Below are positions 18,458 to 25,009 of a DNA stretch of 40,603 bases, piece after piece. The position numbers and the translations under genes are program-made. Position 1 is the stretch's first letter; the number at the start of each line of letters is the position of its first letter. The notes beneath the pieces are model-generated. The model was not told the origin of the DNA. It saw only the letters and a program-made list of their open reading frames with translations, and did not search any database. This stretch comes from a virus, in the IMG/VR virus record IMGVR_UViG_3300018877_000010, positions 1 to 40,603 of that record. One strand, given 5' to 3'.

Positions 18458-19306
18458 ATGACTCAAAAAATCATTTGCATTGACCCTGGGCATGGCGGCT
18501 ATGATCCGGGCGCTTGCGCGGGAGGGGTGCGAGAGAAGGACATCACCTTGCACATCGGCCTGCAGCTCCGTGACATTCTCCAGCGCGCCGGCTTCCGAGT
18601 GGTCATGACTCGCGAGACCGACACGTCACCGGGCGGCGCAACGAATGTCAAAGCCGACCTGCGGGAGCGGTGCCGGATCGCCAACAGCGCGGATGTTGAT
18701 GCGTTCCTTTCCATTCACGTCAACGCCGGAGGCGGGCGCGGGGCGGAGATCTACGTGCACGGTGACGGCGGCCCGATCGCCGGACTCGCGCGCGGAATCG
18801 TAACCAACGTCGCCTCCATCTGTGGCACCCACGGCCGCCCGGTACGCGACGGCGGCCCCAATGGTGCGGCGTGGGCGGTCATCTGCAACACGAAAGCCGA
18901 CGCCATGCTGCTGGAGATCGGCTTTATCGACTCCGAAGACCTCGCGAAGATCCAGGCGCACATCGACGAGTTCGCGCCGCTGATCGCGCGCGCCTTTTGC
19001 GAGTTCTACGGAGTGGCGTACCCGGACGAAAATGCGAAGAAGGTTATCTCGGCGATCAGCGCCTTGTACACCATCGCCGCGCCTGATGTGGGGGTAGCGT
19101 ACAACTACGCTGCCAACGCCCTGCGGCGCGCTGTAGGAGAGATGGTGACGACCGATCTTGGCAAGCCCACCGAAGCGGCTGCGCGGCTGGCTTGTGCCGT
19201 TCTGGGGGCGTTGTGGCAGACCGGAGCGTCTACGGAGGTGCGGGAGGCTTTGCACCTCGCGGCGGACGCGTTGCGCGACGCGGTCGGCATTCCGAAAAAC
19301 AAATAG
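18458..19306 (+). CDS. Endolysin: N-acetylmuramoyl-L-alanine amidase
   Basis: The 282-residue product cuts the amide bond between N-acetylmuramic acid and L-alanine in peptidoglycan. Residues about 4-180 form an Amidase_3 domain: zinc-binding His in CIDPGHGGYDPG, Glu in GVREKDITL, His in AFLSIHVNAG, and the catalytic Glu in MLLEIGFIDSED. The C-terminal 100 residues are Ala-rich helices and are probably a wall-binding or oligomerisation region of unknown family. ATG follows TGGAGGG. No signal peptide is seen, so export depends on the holin. Confidence 0.94.
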   Translation: MTQKIICIDPGHGGYDPGACAGGVREKDITLHIGLQLRDILQRAGFRVVMTRETDTSPGGATNVKADLRERCRIANSADVDAFLSIHVNAGGGRGAEIYVHGDGGPIAGLARGIVTNVASICGTHGRPVRDGGPNGAAWAVICNTKADAMLLEIGFIDSEDLAKIQAHIDEFAPLIARAFCEFYGVAYPDENAKKVISAISALYTIAAPDVGVAYNYAANALRRAVGEMVTTDLGKPTEAAARLACAVLGALWQTGASTEVREALHLAADALRDAVGIPKNK

Positions 19307-19317
19307 GGGGAGTCACC

Positions 19318-19527
19318 GTGAAGAAAATCAAAGCTCTACTCGCCAAAGAGAAACTGAAGAAACCCACGTTCTGGGTCGGCCTGCTCGGCGCCGTGAAACT
19401 CGTTGCCAATGCGTTCGGAGTGGAGATCACCGATAGCATGGTAAACGACCTTGCAAACGGTCTGGCCGCGCTGTTCGTCGCCGTCGGTGTGGTAATGGAT
19501 CATGGTACAAAAAAGACCACCACGTGA
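19318..19527 (+). CDS. Holin, phi LC3-like
   Basis: The 69-residue product has one or two membrane segments (TFWVGLLGAVKLVANAFGV; LANGLAALFVAVGVVMDHGT) and lysine-rich N-terminus, the layout of the phi LC3 holin family, which makes membrane holes to release endolysin. The GTG start follows AGGGGGAGTC. It sits immediately after the amidase, the less common order but frequent in Bacillota. Confidence 0.82.
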   Translation: MKKIKALLAKEKLKKPTFWVGLLGAVKLVANAFGVEITDSMVNDLANGLAALFVAVGVVMDHGTKKTTT

Positions 19528-19594
19528 TCCTAATTGTTGAAAGTTTTAAAGTTACAACGACACCCATGACACCACAGAAAAGAGAGAAAAAGAC

Positions 19595-20284
19595 ATGGCA
19601 TACGACATCACGATTACCAACGAAGACTGTTTGGATATGTTCAAACGTATGGAGGACGAGTCGGCTGACCTCGCGCTGACCGATCCTCCATACGGCATTG
19701 AGTTTCGGAGCAAGCAACGGAAGAAGTCGGAGCAATTGCCGACGGTCAAGGGTATAGCCAATGACCACAAAAACAATTTGCCCTTCTTAGAGGAGGTAGC
19801 GGGCCAGCTTTACCGGGTGCTTAAGCCTGACACGCACCTTTACTGGTTCACTCGATGGGATAAGGTAGAGGATCACCTGCCAATGCTTAGACGGGTGGGG
19901 TTCAAAGTCAAGAACAATCTGATCTGGCTGAAAGGCGGCGGCGGAATGGGGGACACAGCCGGGGCCTACGCGCCGGACTACGAGTGCATTCTCTTCGGCC
20001 ACAAGGGGCGTCGCCCGCTCAACGAGGTTGACGGCAAGAAGCGGCACAGCGACGTTCTGCGGTTCGTAAAGATCCCGCCGCACCGCCTGCAGCACTCGCA
20101 CCAGAAGCCGGTCCAGTTGCTGGAGTTTCTTATCAGGAAGTCCTCAGCTCCCGGCGATCTTGTTGTTGACCCGTTCGTCGGAAGCGGAAGCACCGCTCTG
20201 GCAGCGCGGAACACTGGACGCCGTTTCGTTGGGGCGGAAATCACGCCTGAGATTTATAATGTTGCAGTCAGCAACCTTCGGTAG
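19595..20284 (+). CDS. DNA methyltransferase, probable N6-adenine type (beta class order)
   Basis: The 229-residue product carries motif IV DPPYGIEF at about residue 31, early in the protein, and the AdoMet-binding motif I DPFVGSGST near residue 193, an order typical of beta-class solitary methyltransferases. DPPY favours N6-adenine, though N4-cytosine cannot be excluded. No cognate restriction enzyme is next to it, so it may protect phage DNA from host restriction. ATG follows AAAAGAGAGAAAAAG, a weaker ribosome site than its neighbours. It lies beyond the lysis genes in a cargo position. Confidence 0.9.
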   Translation: MAYDITITNEDCLDMFKRMEDESADLALTDPPYGIEFRSKQRKKSEQLPTVKGIANDHKNNLPFLEEVAGQLYRVLKPDTHLYWFTRWDKVEDHLPMLRRVGFKVKNNLIWLKGGGGMGDTAGAYAPDYECILFGHKGRRPLNEVDGKKRHSDVLRFVKIPPHRLQHSHQKPVQLLEFLIRKSSAPGDLVVDPFVGSGSTALAARNTGRRFVGAEITPEIYNVAVSNLR

Positions 20285-20295
20285 ACAGTGCGACA

Positions 20296-20335
20296 AAGCC
20301 CTCGGCAAAAAAAGCCGGGGGCCTTTTTATTTTTT
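20296..20335 (+). terminator. Terminator after methyltransferase
   Basis: GCCCTCGGC (20298-20306) pairs with GCCGGGGGC (20314-20322), with one G-U pair, followed by C and TTTTT. It closes the rightward late transcript. Confidence 0.88.
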
Positions 20336-20338
20336 CAC

Positions 20339-20444
20339 GTTGACATGTTGACGGGCAAATTCCCAAGCGTTGCGAATTTAATCATGTTCCCCCGCTCCCC
20401 TGCGTAAGATCCAGTAAGTCGTCAACAGAACAACAGTGTTGACG
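20339..20444. promoter_or_regulatory. GTTGAC repeats upstream of the unidentified gene
   Basis: CGTCAACA (20420-20427) and TGTTGACG (20437-20444) form a perfect 8-bp inverted repeat around a 9-base spacer. Two further GTTGAC copies lie at 20339 and 20347, 8 bases apart. The cluster precedes the gene at 20473 and fits a transcription-factor operator. A host or phage regulator cannot be named. Confidence 0.55.
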
Positions 20445-20472
20445 AGATATTTTTGACTTTGGGGTGAGGAGA

Positions 20473-21144
20473 TTGACGGGGAAGAGGGCCAGAAAAATTC
20501 GATCAGACAAAGAGATTGTGGTAGCGCCAACGATTCCAGATTTTACACGCGCGCAACTCGATCAGCTTGCCATGATTTTTCGCGGCGAAGTGGATGAAGA
20601 GTCTTGGGTGGTCGATCGGATCGATTACACGCAGCGGATCGGCGCGAAAACAGTCGGCGAAGCGCTGGTCCTCAGTGGCCTCGCTTCGCTCGAAATCTAT
20701 CACGCGCTGCAGCCTAATTTCTATCGTGATATCGTAATCAATCACGCTGGGGGAGAGGTGCACATTTTCGGAAATGCGGAGCGCCGTTTCCGGCAGGAAC
20801 GACATGCTGCCTCAAGCAGGCTGTACATGGATTTCAGATCAAATGATTTCAAACAGATTGAGTTGGTTGCCTACGCTCTGGCCTGCAGACCAGCGACGGC
20901 ATGTGGCCAAATCCTGCTCACTGCTCTCCGGCAAAAAAACGTTGTGCTACGAGTGATCGATCAATTTTCAACTGACGAGATGGACGTTGATCGCCAGTAC
21001 CAGCTTCGCCAAGTTCTCCGGTGTTTAAACATCGATCAGTCCAAGAAGGATAATCTTTTGACAAGTATTCTTATCGGGATCTTATCGGATTGCATCGAGG
21101 GAACTCGCGGGTTAAGGTCTGTCGTGCGCGGCCTGATAGAATAA
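20473..21144 (+). CDS. Unknown protein between lysis and attP, possible cargo gene
   Basis: I do not recognise this 223-residue protein. It is soluble and mixed alpha/beta, with a basic N-terminus (TGKRARKIRSDKE), a central segment VINHAGGEVHIFGNAERRF and an acidic/helical C-terminus. It has its own upstream repeat-rich region and terminator, so it is a separate transcription unit placed between the lysis cassette and the attachment site, where lysogeny cargo often lies. TTG 20473 follows GGGGTGAGG; a GTG at 20464 is possible. A role in the lysogen is inference from location only. Confidence 0.65.
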   Translation: MTGKRARKIRSDKEIVVAPTIPDFTRAQLDQLAMIFRGEVDEESWVVDRIDYTQRIGAKTVGEALVLSGLASLEIYHALQPNFYRDIVINHAGGEVHIFGNAERRFRQERHAASSRLYMDFRSNDFKQIELVAYALACRPATACGQILLTALRQKNVVLRVIDQFSTDEMDVDRQYQLRQVLRCLNIDQSKKDNLLTSILIGILSDCIEGTRGLRSVVRGLIE

Positions 21145-21147
21145 AAA

Positions 21148-21186
21148 TGTCCCTGCTTAGAAAACAGGGACTTTCTAATATTTTTT
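21148..21186 (+). terminator. Terminator before attP
   Basis: GTCCCTG (21149-21155) pairs with CAGGGAC (21165-21171), followed by a T-rich stretch with TTTTTT. It ends the cargo gene transcript. Confidence 0.8.
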
Positions 21187-21396
21187 CTAACGCAACCTCA
21201 GAAATGATTAGAAACAAACCGACACATTCCCGCATAAAATACACATGAATCCGCAATCTCGGAAGTAGACGGAAATATATCTGGATATCTCCGACACTTT
21301 CCGTTATAATAGGGATTATCCAATTCCTGTGTGGAAATCCCTTGCGTATCAAGGGTTTATCCGCTTGGGAGTGCGGTTATTCTAATATTTTTCTAA
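21157..21396. other. Probable phage attachment site region (attP)
   Basis: This gene-free stretch next to the 3' end of int holds six TTCTAA/TTAGAA hexamers at 21157, 21173, 21185, 21208, 21380 and 21391. The segments 21173-21190 and 21380-21396 are near-identical direct repeats (one T longer in the first). Between them a dyad CCCTTG (21339-21344) and CAAGGG (21350-21355) with a 5-base spacer looks like a tyrosine-integrase core site. The hexamers would be integrase arm sites. The exact core cannot be fixed without host junctions. Confidence 0.6.
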
Positions 21397-21428
21397 TAAC
21401 GGTCGCTTAGACCGTTATTTTTTTATCC
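21395..21428 (+). terminator. Terminator at the 3' end of int
   Basis: AATAACGGTC (21395-21404) pairs with GACCGTTATT (21410-21419), followed by T residues on the plus strand. The int stop codon lies in its loop. It blocks rightward transcription from entering int antisense. Confidence 0.75.
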
Positions 21429-22639
21429 ATTGACAGAATTGCATTGCGTTGTTCTTTAGATGATGCGTGACCATATATCGAAAGTGTGGTCGACGGATCG
21501 CTGTGACCTAGAATTGCGGAAACGTCCAGTATGTTCGTTCCGTCCCTTAATTGCCATGTGGTAAACGTATGGCGCAAGTCGTGGAGCGATGCCTTTATAT
21601 CCAACTTCTTGGCGACACGTGCAAAGTATCGTCCGGCGAGATCAGGATCAAGTGGAGATCCGTCCATTTGACAAAAAACCAAACCGTGATCTTTGTAGAC
21701 GTTCCTGTGTCGCATCATGATCGTCTTCTGATACGCGATCTGTTCCTTTAGGATTGCGATCAGGTTATCGCCAAGGGGGATGTCCCTTACAGATGAAGCG
21801 GTCTTTGGACTATCCTTAAGGATAACGCCGACATTTGGAATTCTCTGTGCGATCTGTTTTATCGAGATGATTTTCTCGTTTTCCAAATCGATTTTATTAA
21901 TTGCCAATCCGCAAATTTCCCCAACCCTAGCTCCGGTCAAGAAGAGTGTTTTAAAAAGCCGGTTGATCACCTGCAGCTCGAATTCCTTTTCGAACTTCCG
22001 TTTCTCCTTCGCGTCTTTGATCCGCATATCCATCTCCTTAAAAATACTATCTACTTGCTCCGGAGTAAGGGCCTTTGGTCGCTTCTTATCCATCATCGGC
22101 ATTCGGATTTTTTTCAATCCTACATGCGGGATCAGATCCCACTCAACTGCCTGAGCAAGCGAGCTTCGAATGGCACCGACATATGCTCTGATTGTTCGTG
22201 ATGACAAATTTTCTTTGATCATGAAGGAAACGAACGCCTGGATCAGCGTGGTGTTCACCTCGTGCAATGGAGGATTCGCATTGATCTTGGAGTTTTCATG
22301 GAACTCTTTGAGCTTAAGGATCGCATTGGTATATGTCACGTGAGTCCTTGGTGCATAGTGAACCGCTATGTGATTTTCGTTCCAATGGTCTAGAAACTCG
22401 AAGAACTTCATGTTAGATGATACAGTCAATTTGTTCTGTTCTTTCAACGTAAGGAACAGCCTTTCAACCCGCTCGGCCTCTTTCTTGTTCTTCGGATCTT
22501 TCCTGCCGTTCAGAACCGTTTCCACCTGCTGGACATTCGAACACTTAATCCATTTTTGTTTTGGCTTTCCCGTTTTTGGGTTAATTTCCCCGGTGTAGTG
22601 GATAATGTACCAGCTTCCACTCTTTAGAGTTACGGCCAT
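21407..22639 (-). CDS. int: Tyrosine-family integrase
   Basis: The 410-residue product recombines attP with the host attB. An N-terminal arm-binding region (AVTLKSGSWYIIHYTG) is followed by a SAM-like core-binding domain (about 85-185, FFEFLDHWNENHI to SSLAQAVEWDLIP) and the catalytic domain. Catalytic residues are visible: Arg in TGARVGEICG, Lys in DSPKTASS, His-x-x-Arg in SLHDLRHTF, His in ILGHSDPS and the nucleophile Tyr in LSIYGHA. GGGAGG lies 11 bases before the ATG. It is transcribed leftward, away from the regulators, with its 3' end at attP, the usual Bacillota layout. Confidence 0.96.
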   Translation of the reverse strand: MAVTLKSGSWYIIHYTGEINPKTGKPKQKWIKCSNVQQVETVLNGRKDPKNKKEAERVERLFLTLKEQNKLTVSSNMKFFEFLDHWNENHIAVHYAPRTHVTYTNAILKLKEFHENSKINANPPLHEVNTTLIQAFVSFMIKENLSSRTIRAYVGAIRSSLAQAVEWDLIPHVGLKKIRMPMMDKKRPKALTPEQVDSIFKEMDMRIKDAKEKRKFEKEFELQVINRLFKTLFLTGARVGEICGLAINKIDLENEKIISIKQIAQRIPNVGVILKDSPKTASSVRDIPLGDNLIAILKEQIAYQKTIMMRHRNVYKDHGLVFCQMDGSPLDPDLAGRYFARVAKKLDIKASLHDLRHTFTTWQLRDGTNILDVSAILGHSDPSTTLSIYGHASSKEQRNAILSMDKKITV

Positions 22640-22863
22640 ATCACTCGTCGCCTCCCAAGCATGTGTGATGGAATTATTCTATCATTCCGGTAAGGTAGGT
22701 GTGATAATATTGTTTTGGGAATATTCCTAGACCACCTGTTGCCCTCCCAAGCGCTGGTGGTTTTTCTTTATGATAATAACGACCATGAAGTCACTTTTAG
22801 TTGCCGCATCTGTAGCAATTTTGTAAAATTGGATTTAGAAAGTGTGTAGTTGGAGGTGTTGGT
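22640..22863. promoter_or_regulatory. Intergenic region between int and the HTH-TPR regulator
   Basis: This 224-base A+T-rich gap separates divergent genes. It holds the int ribosome site, a GGAATATTCC palindrome at about 22718-22727, a hairpin ACCACC (22731-22736)/GGTGGT (22756-22761) followed by TTTTCTTT that resembles a rightward terminator, and the regulator promoter described separately. I see no convincing int promoter. Confidence 0.5.
22801..22831 (+). promoter_or_regulatory. Promoter of HTH-TPR regulator with palindrome over the -10
   Basis: TTGCCG (22801-22806), a 17-base spacer and TAAAAT (22824-22829) form a good sigma-A promoter. The perfect inverted repeat CAATTTT-GT-AAAATTG (22816-22831) overlaps the -10 and would suit an autoregulatory operator (inference). 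Confidence 0.6.
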
Positions 22864-24042
22864 GTGGACGAGAATTTTATTCTAGGAATGAATGTTCGAT
22901 ATTTTCGGAAGAAGCTAAACATGAAGAATGAGACCTTAGCTGGTCTGATGAAATATAGTAAATCTTGGCTTTCTAATTTAGAAAACCACAAGCAAAAAAC
23001 GCTAATTGACGAAGATGACATCATAAGACTGGCAGATTTCTTGAAGACGTCAAGGAACATTCTATTAGGTGTAGACGACATCTTCTCTGAAAAGATGTCT
23101 TGTCTCGATGAGCACATCTCTCGTAGGGAGTTAGGGGAAAATGTTGTTAAGTTATCTGATGGACTAATATTATTAGCAGCAGAGAGAAATGGACCCAGAG
23201 ATCAATCACTCGCCGTAATGAAGCGTGGTAACATTGAATATCTAAAGGGAGAATACCTAAATGCATTGGATCTCTATACCGATGCTCTTGCGATCTCAGA
23301 AGGTGCCTTTGACTTTCCCATGAGTCAGAAACTAAGGCAGAACATTGCGGCATCATATGTAGAATTGGGGGATTACGAATTAGCGAAACATACGATAAAA
23401 AGGAACATTAGTGACTTGAATGATCTCCATGTCCTATCGTCGATTCCTCGCATTGAACAGGCCAAGAACCATAAGATATTAGGGACTCTCTATTTTCAAC
23501 AAGAAAAGTGGGAAAAGGCTTTTGATCACATCTCAAGAGCACTTGAAATTATCCCTTCTGAAGACACTTCTACATTGCGTGGAGAATGCCTACAAGTATT
23601 AGGAGCTATCCACTTTTATGGTAATCGGTACTGTGAAGCTGTCGATCTTTCACGTGATGCAATAGAGCACGCTTGTAAAACGGGTGACGTATTATGTGAG
23701 AGTTACGCTTTGAGGATTATTGGGAACGCCGAACTATCTCTAGGTAATTTAGAGAGAGCGACATATTTTCTGCAAGAAGCAAAGCGGAAAACACCAGTAG
23801 AACGTCGCGGAGAACACTTAGAACTTGATATTTTGCTCATGCAATGCAAGACATATGACATTGATCAATATAGGACAATGCTGGCGATCATTGAGGAATT
23901 AGAAATGATGAACTGCGCACCTAGAAAACTGGCGAGGATGTACGAACAATTGGCCAAAGTGGCGATTGAGATCGGCCTGCTTCTTGAGGCGAGCCATCAT
24001 TTGCAAAAAGCTATTCAAAAATTGCGAGATATAATAATATAG
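22864..24042 (+). CDS. HTH-TPR regulator, RRNPP type (peptide-responsive candidate)
   Basis: The 392-residue product has an N-terminal XRE-type helix-turn-helix (about 8-68; NETLAGLMKYSKSWLSNLE) followed by TPR-like helical repeats from about 115 to 385 (MKRGNIEYLKGEYLNALDLY; RQNIAASYVELGDYELAKH; KILGTLYFQQEKWEKAF; VLGAIHFYGNRYCEAVDLS; RIIGNAELSLGNLERATYF). This is the RRNPP layout (Rgg, NprR, PlcR, PrgX, AimR), in which the TPR domain binds a re-imported peptide and changes DNA binding. No phosphatase motif was recognised. The GTG start follows TGGAGGTG. A secreted-peptide gene begins 18 bases after its stop, completing the receptor-signal pair. It is clearly more A+T-rich than the structural genes. 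Ligand and targets are unknown. Confidence 0.88.
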   Translation: MDENFILGMNVRYFRKKLNMKNETLAGLMKYSKSWLSNLENHKQKTLIDEDDIIRLADFLKTSRNILLGVDDIFSEKMSCLDEHISRRELGENVVKLSDGLILLAAERNGPRDQSLAVMKRGNIEYLKGEYLNALDLYTDALAISEGAFDFPMSQKLRQNIAASYVELGDYELAKHTIKRNISDLNDLHVLSSIPRIEQAKNHKILGTLYFQQEKWEKAFDHISRALEIIPSEDTSTLRGECLQVLGAIHFYGNRYCEAVDLSRDAIEHACKTGDVLCESYALRIIGNAELSLGNLERATYFLQEAKRKTPVERRGEHLELDILLMQCKTYDIDQYRTMLAIIEELEMMNCAPRKLARMYEQLAKVAIEIGLLLEASHHLQKAIQKLRDIII

Positions 24043-24060
24043 GAGCGGGGGGTGTTACAC

Positions 24061-24186
24061 TTGAAGAAAATTGCAATTGTTTTATTTGCTGTCACACTAT
24101 TCTTGTCTGCGTCTGAATTCGGGAACAACAGTAAGACTGCCGACATCAAGCCAACCGATCCGAACGGATATTTCAAAACTATGTAA
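24061..24186 (+). CDS. Secreted pro-peptide, candidate signal for the adjacent regulator
   Basis: A 41-residue frame starts with TTG 24061, 18 bases after the regulator stop, behind a strong purine-rich site (GGAGCGGGGGGTG). The product has two lysines, a hydrophobic core (IAIVLFAVTLFLSA), a possible signal-peptidase site around LSAS, then a hydrophilic tail ending DPNGYFKTM. No cysteine or lipobox occurs. Size, layout and position match the pro-peptides of Phr, NprX and AimP type, exported by Sec and trimmed to a short C-terminal or internal peptide. The mature peptide cannot be fixed from sequence; C-terminal residues are the first guess. A perfect terminator follows. Confidence 0.8.
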   Translation: MKKIAIVLFAVTLFLSASEFGNNSKTADIKPTDPNGYFKTM

Positions 24187-24195
24187 ACAATTCAT

Positions 24196-24233
24196 AAACG
24201 GGTGAGCGACGTACATGCTCACCCGTTTTCTTT
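24196..24233 (+). terminator. Strong terminator after the signal peptide gene
   Basis: AAACGGGTGAGC (24196-24207) pairs perfectly with GCTCACCCGTTT (24217-24228), followed by TCTTTC. It closes the regulator-peptide operon and separates it from the next small ORF. Confidence 0.88.
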
Positions 24234-24240
24234 CGTAAAC

Positions 24241-24276
24241 TGAATAATTTGTTCACGATTTCATGGATTCTATTCA
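24241..24276. promoter_or_regulatory. Spaced inverted repeat upstream of the 38-residue ORF
   Basis: TGAATA (24241-24246) and TATTCA (24271-24276) form an exact 6-bp inverted repeat with a 24-base spacer. The arbitrium regulator AimR is known to bind short inverted repeats with a spacer of about 25 bases, so this is a candidate operator. An arm this short can arise by chance. No strong sigma-A promoter is visible here. Confidence 0.3.
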
Positions 24277-24338
24277 AATACTTTTCGAAATGGGTTAAGA
24301 TCAACTTACTAACTCAGGAAATTCGGAGGGTATAACGA

Positions 24339-24455
24339 ATGGGAAGCACAACTTGCATTCAATTAGAACAACTCGTTCGCGAAATCGATTGCCCGGATGA
24401 AAAACAATTACTTGATGAGGTTATTGAATCCATTAGAAAAAATAGAAAAAAATAG
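24339..24455 (+). CDS. Small acidic/basic helical protein, 38 residues, unknown
   Basis: ATG 24339 follows CGGAGGG with good spacing. The product is probably one or two helices (QLEQLVREIDCPDEKQLLDE; VIESIRKNRKK). I do not recognise it; it lacks the SxxLD motif of Spo0E-like phosphatases. It lies beyond the strong terminator of the regulator-peptide operon and ends inside the next terminator stem, so it is either separately promoted or reached by read-through. That makes it a candidate output of the peptide system (inference). Confidence 0.6.
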   Translation: MGSTTCIQLEQLVREIDCPDEKQLLDEVIESIRKNRKK

Positions 24456-24491
24456 AGCCCTTGCGAATATGTCGTAAGGGCTCTATTTTTT
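24446..24491. terminator. Bidirectional terminator between convergent genes
   Basis: AAAAAATAGAGCCCTT (24447-24462) pairs perfectly with AAGGGCTCTATTTTTT (24476-24491). A-tract and T-tract flank the stem, so it can act in both directions, for the 38-residue ORF and for the leftward repressor. The ORF stop codon is inside the stem. Confidence 0.88.
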
Positions 24492-24851
24492 CTTACGTTC
24501 TTTAAGAATTTGCACCGTTATGCGCAAATGTTCCCGTTCAACATCATCGAGAACAACTCCATCCAATTCTATAGGCAAATCATTTTCAAGAGCATACTCC
24601 AGTTCATCCAATTTTGTTCTTTTTGATTTCGGTGCGGGACCGTTTTTTGTGAACTTAACAAAAGACTCTACTGGACATCCATATGTATCAGCCAATAGAT
24701 TTAGAGTGGCTAGATCCGGTTCAGCGACGTTATTTTCATAACCTCCGAGTGTCTTATGGTTGATTCCTGTGATTGTTTCGACTCGTTTCTGTGTATATCC
24801 AACTTTTTTACGTGCTTCCTTTAATACATCTCCTAGAGTTCGATGCCCCAT
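24483..24851 (-). CDS. cI-like XRE repressor, short form
   Basis: The 122-residue product has an N-terminal XRE helix-turn-helix (about 5-65; TLGDVLKEARKKVGYTQKRV, TGINHKTLGGYENNVAEP) and a charged C-terminal part ending KERKKK. There is no LexA/S24-type peptidase domain, so induction would need another route. AAGGGGAG precedes the ATG. It is divergent from the cro-like gene, with operators in the gap, so it is the most likely lysogeny repressor. Confidence 0.85.
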   Translation of the reverse strand: MGHRTLGDVLKEARKKVGYTQKRVETITGINHKTLGGYENNVAEPDLATLNLLADTYGCPVESFVKFTKNGPAPKSKRTKLDELEYALENDLPIELDGVVLDDVEREHLRITVQILKERKKK

Positions 24852-25009
24852 AAATTACTCCCCTTCCCTGTACAGGATACCACGATACTCATTTTTTGAG
24901 ACAAAAAACCTAGATACTAAGGTTTTTTAGGTTGACACCTTAGAAACTAAGGTGTAATATTCTAGGCAAGAAGTCTTAGAAAATAAGGATTGGAGGTGTT
25001 TAAGACGCT
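24852..25009. promoter_or_regulatory. Lysogeny switch: promoter and CTTAG-type operators
   Basis: The rightward promoter is TTGACA (24932-24937), a 17-base spacer and TAATAT (24955-24960). Its spacer is largely the palindrome CACCTTAGAAACTAAGGTG (24936-24954). Related sites are CCTAGATACTAAGG (24909-24922) and CTTAGAAAATAAGG (24975-24988). Repressor bound here would block the cro-like gene. A leftward promoter for the repressor lies in the same gap but its hexamers are not clear. Confidence 0.85.

Noticed and set aside
21305-21310. TATAAT inside the attP region as a promoter
   Set aside because: The candidate -35 matches only four of six bases and no gene is placed to use it.
21363-22760. 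Repeated GCTTGGGAG/CTCCCAAGC in the int region as a regulatory motif
   Set aside because: One copy is the int ribosome site, and the others are not regularly placed; chance similarity is likely.
24339-24455. 38-residue ORF as a Spo0E-like phosphatase
   Set aside because: The SxxLD motif that defines that family is missing.
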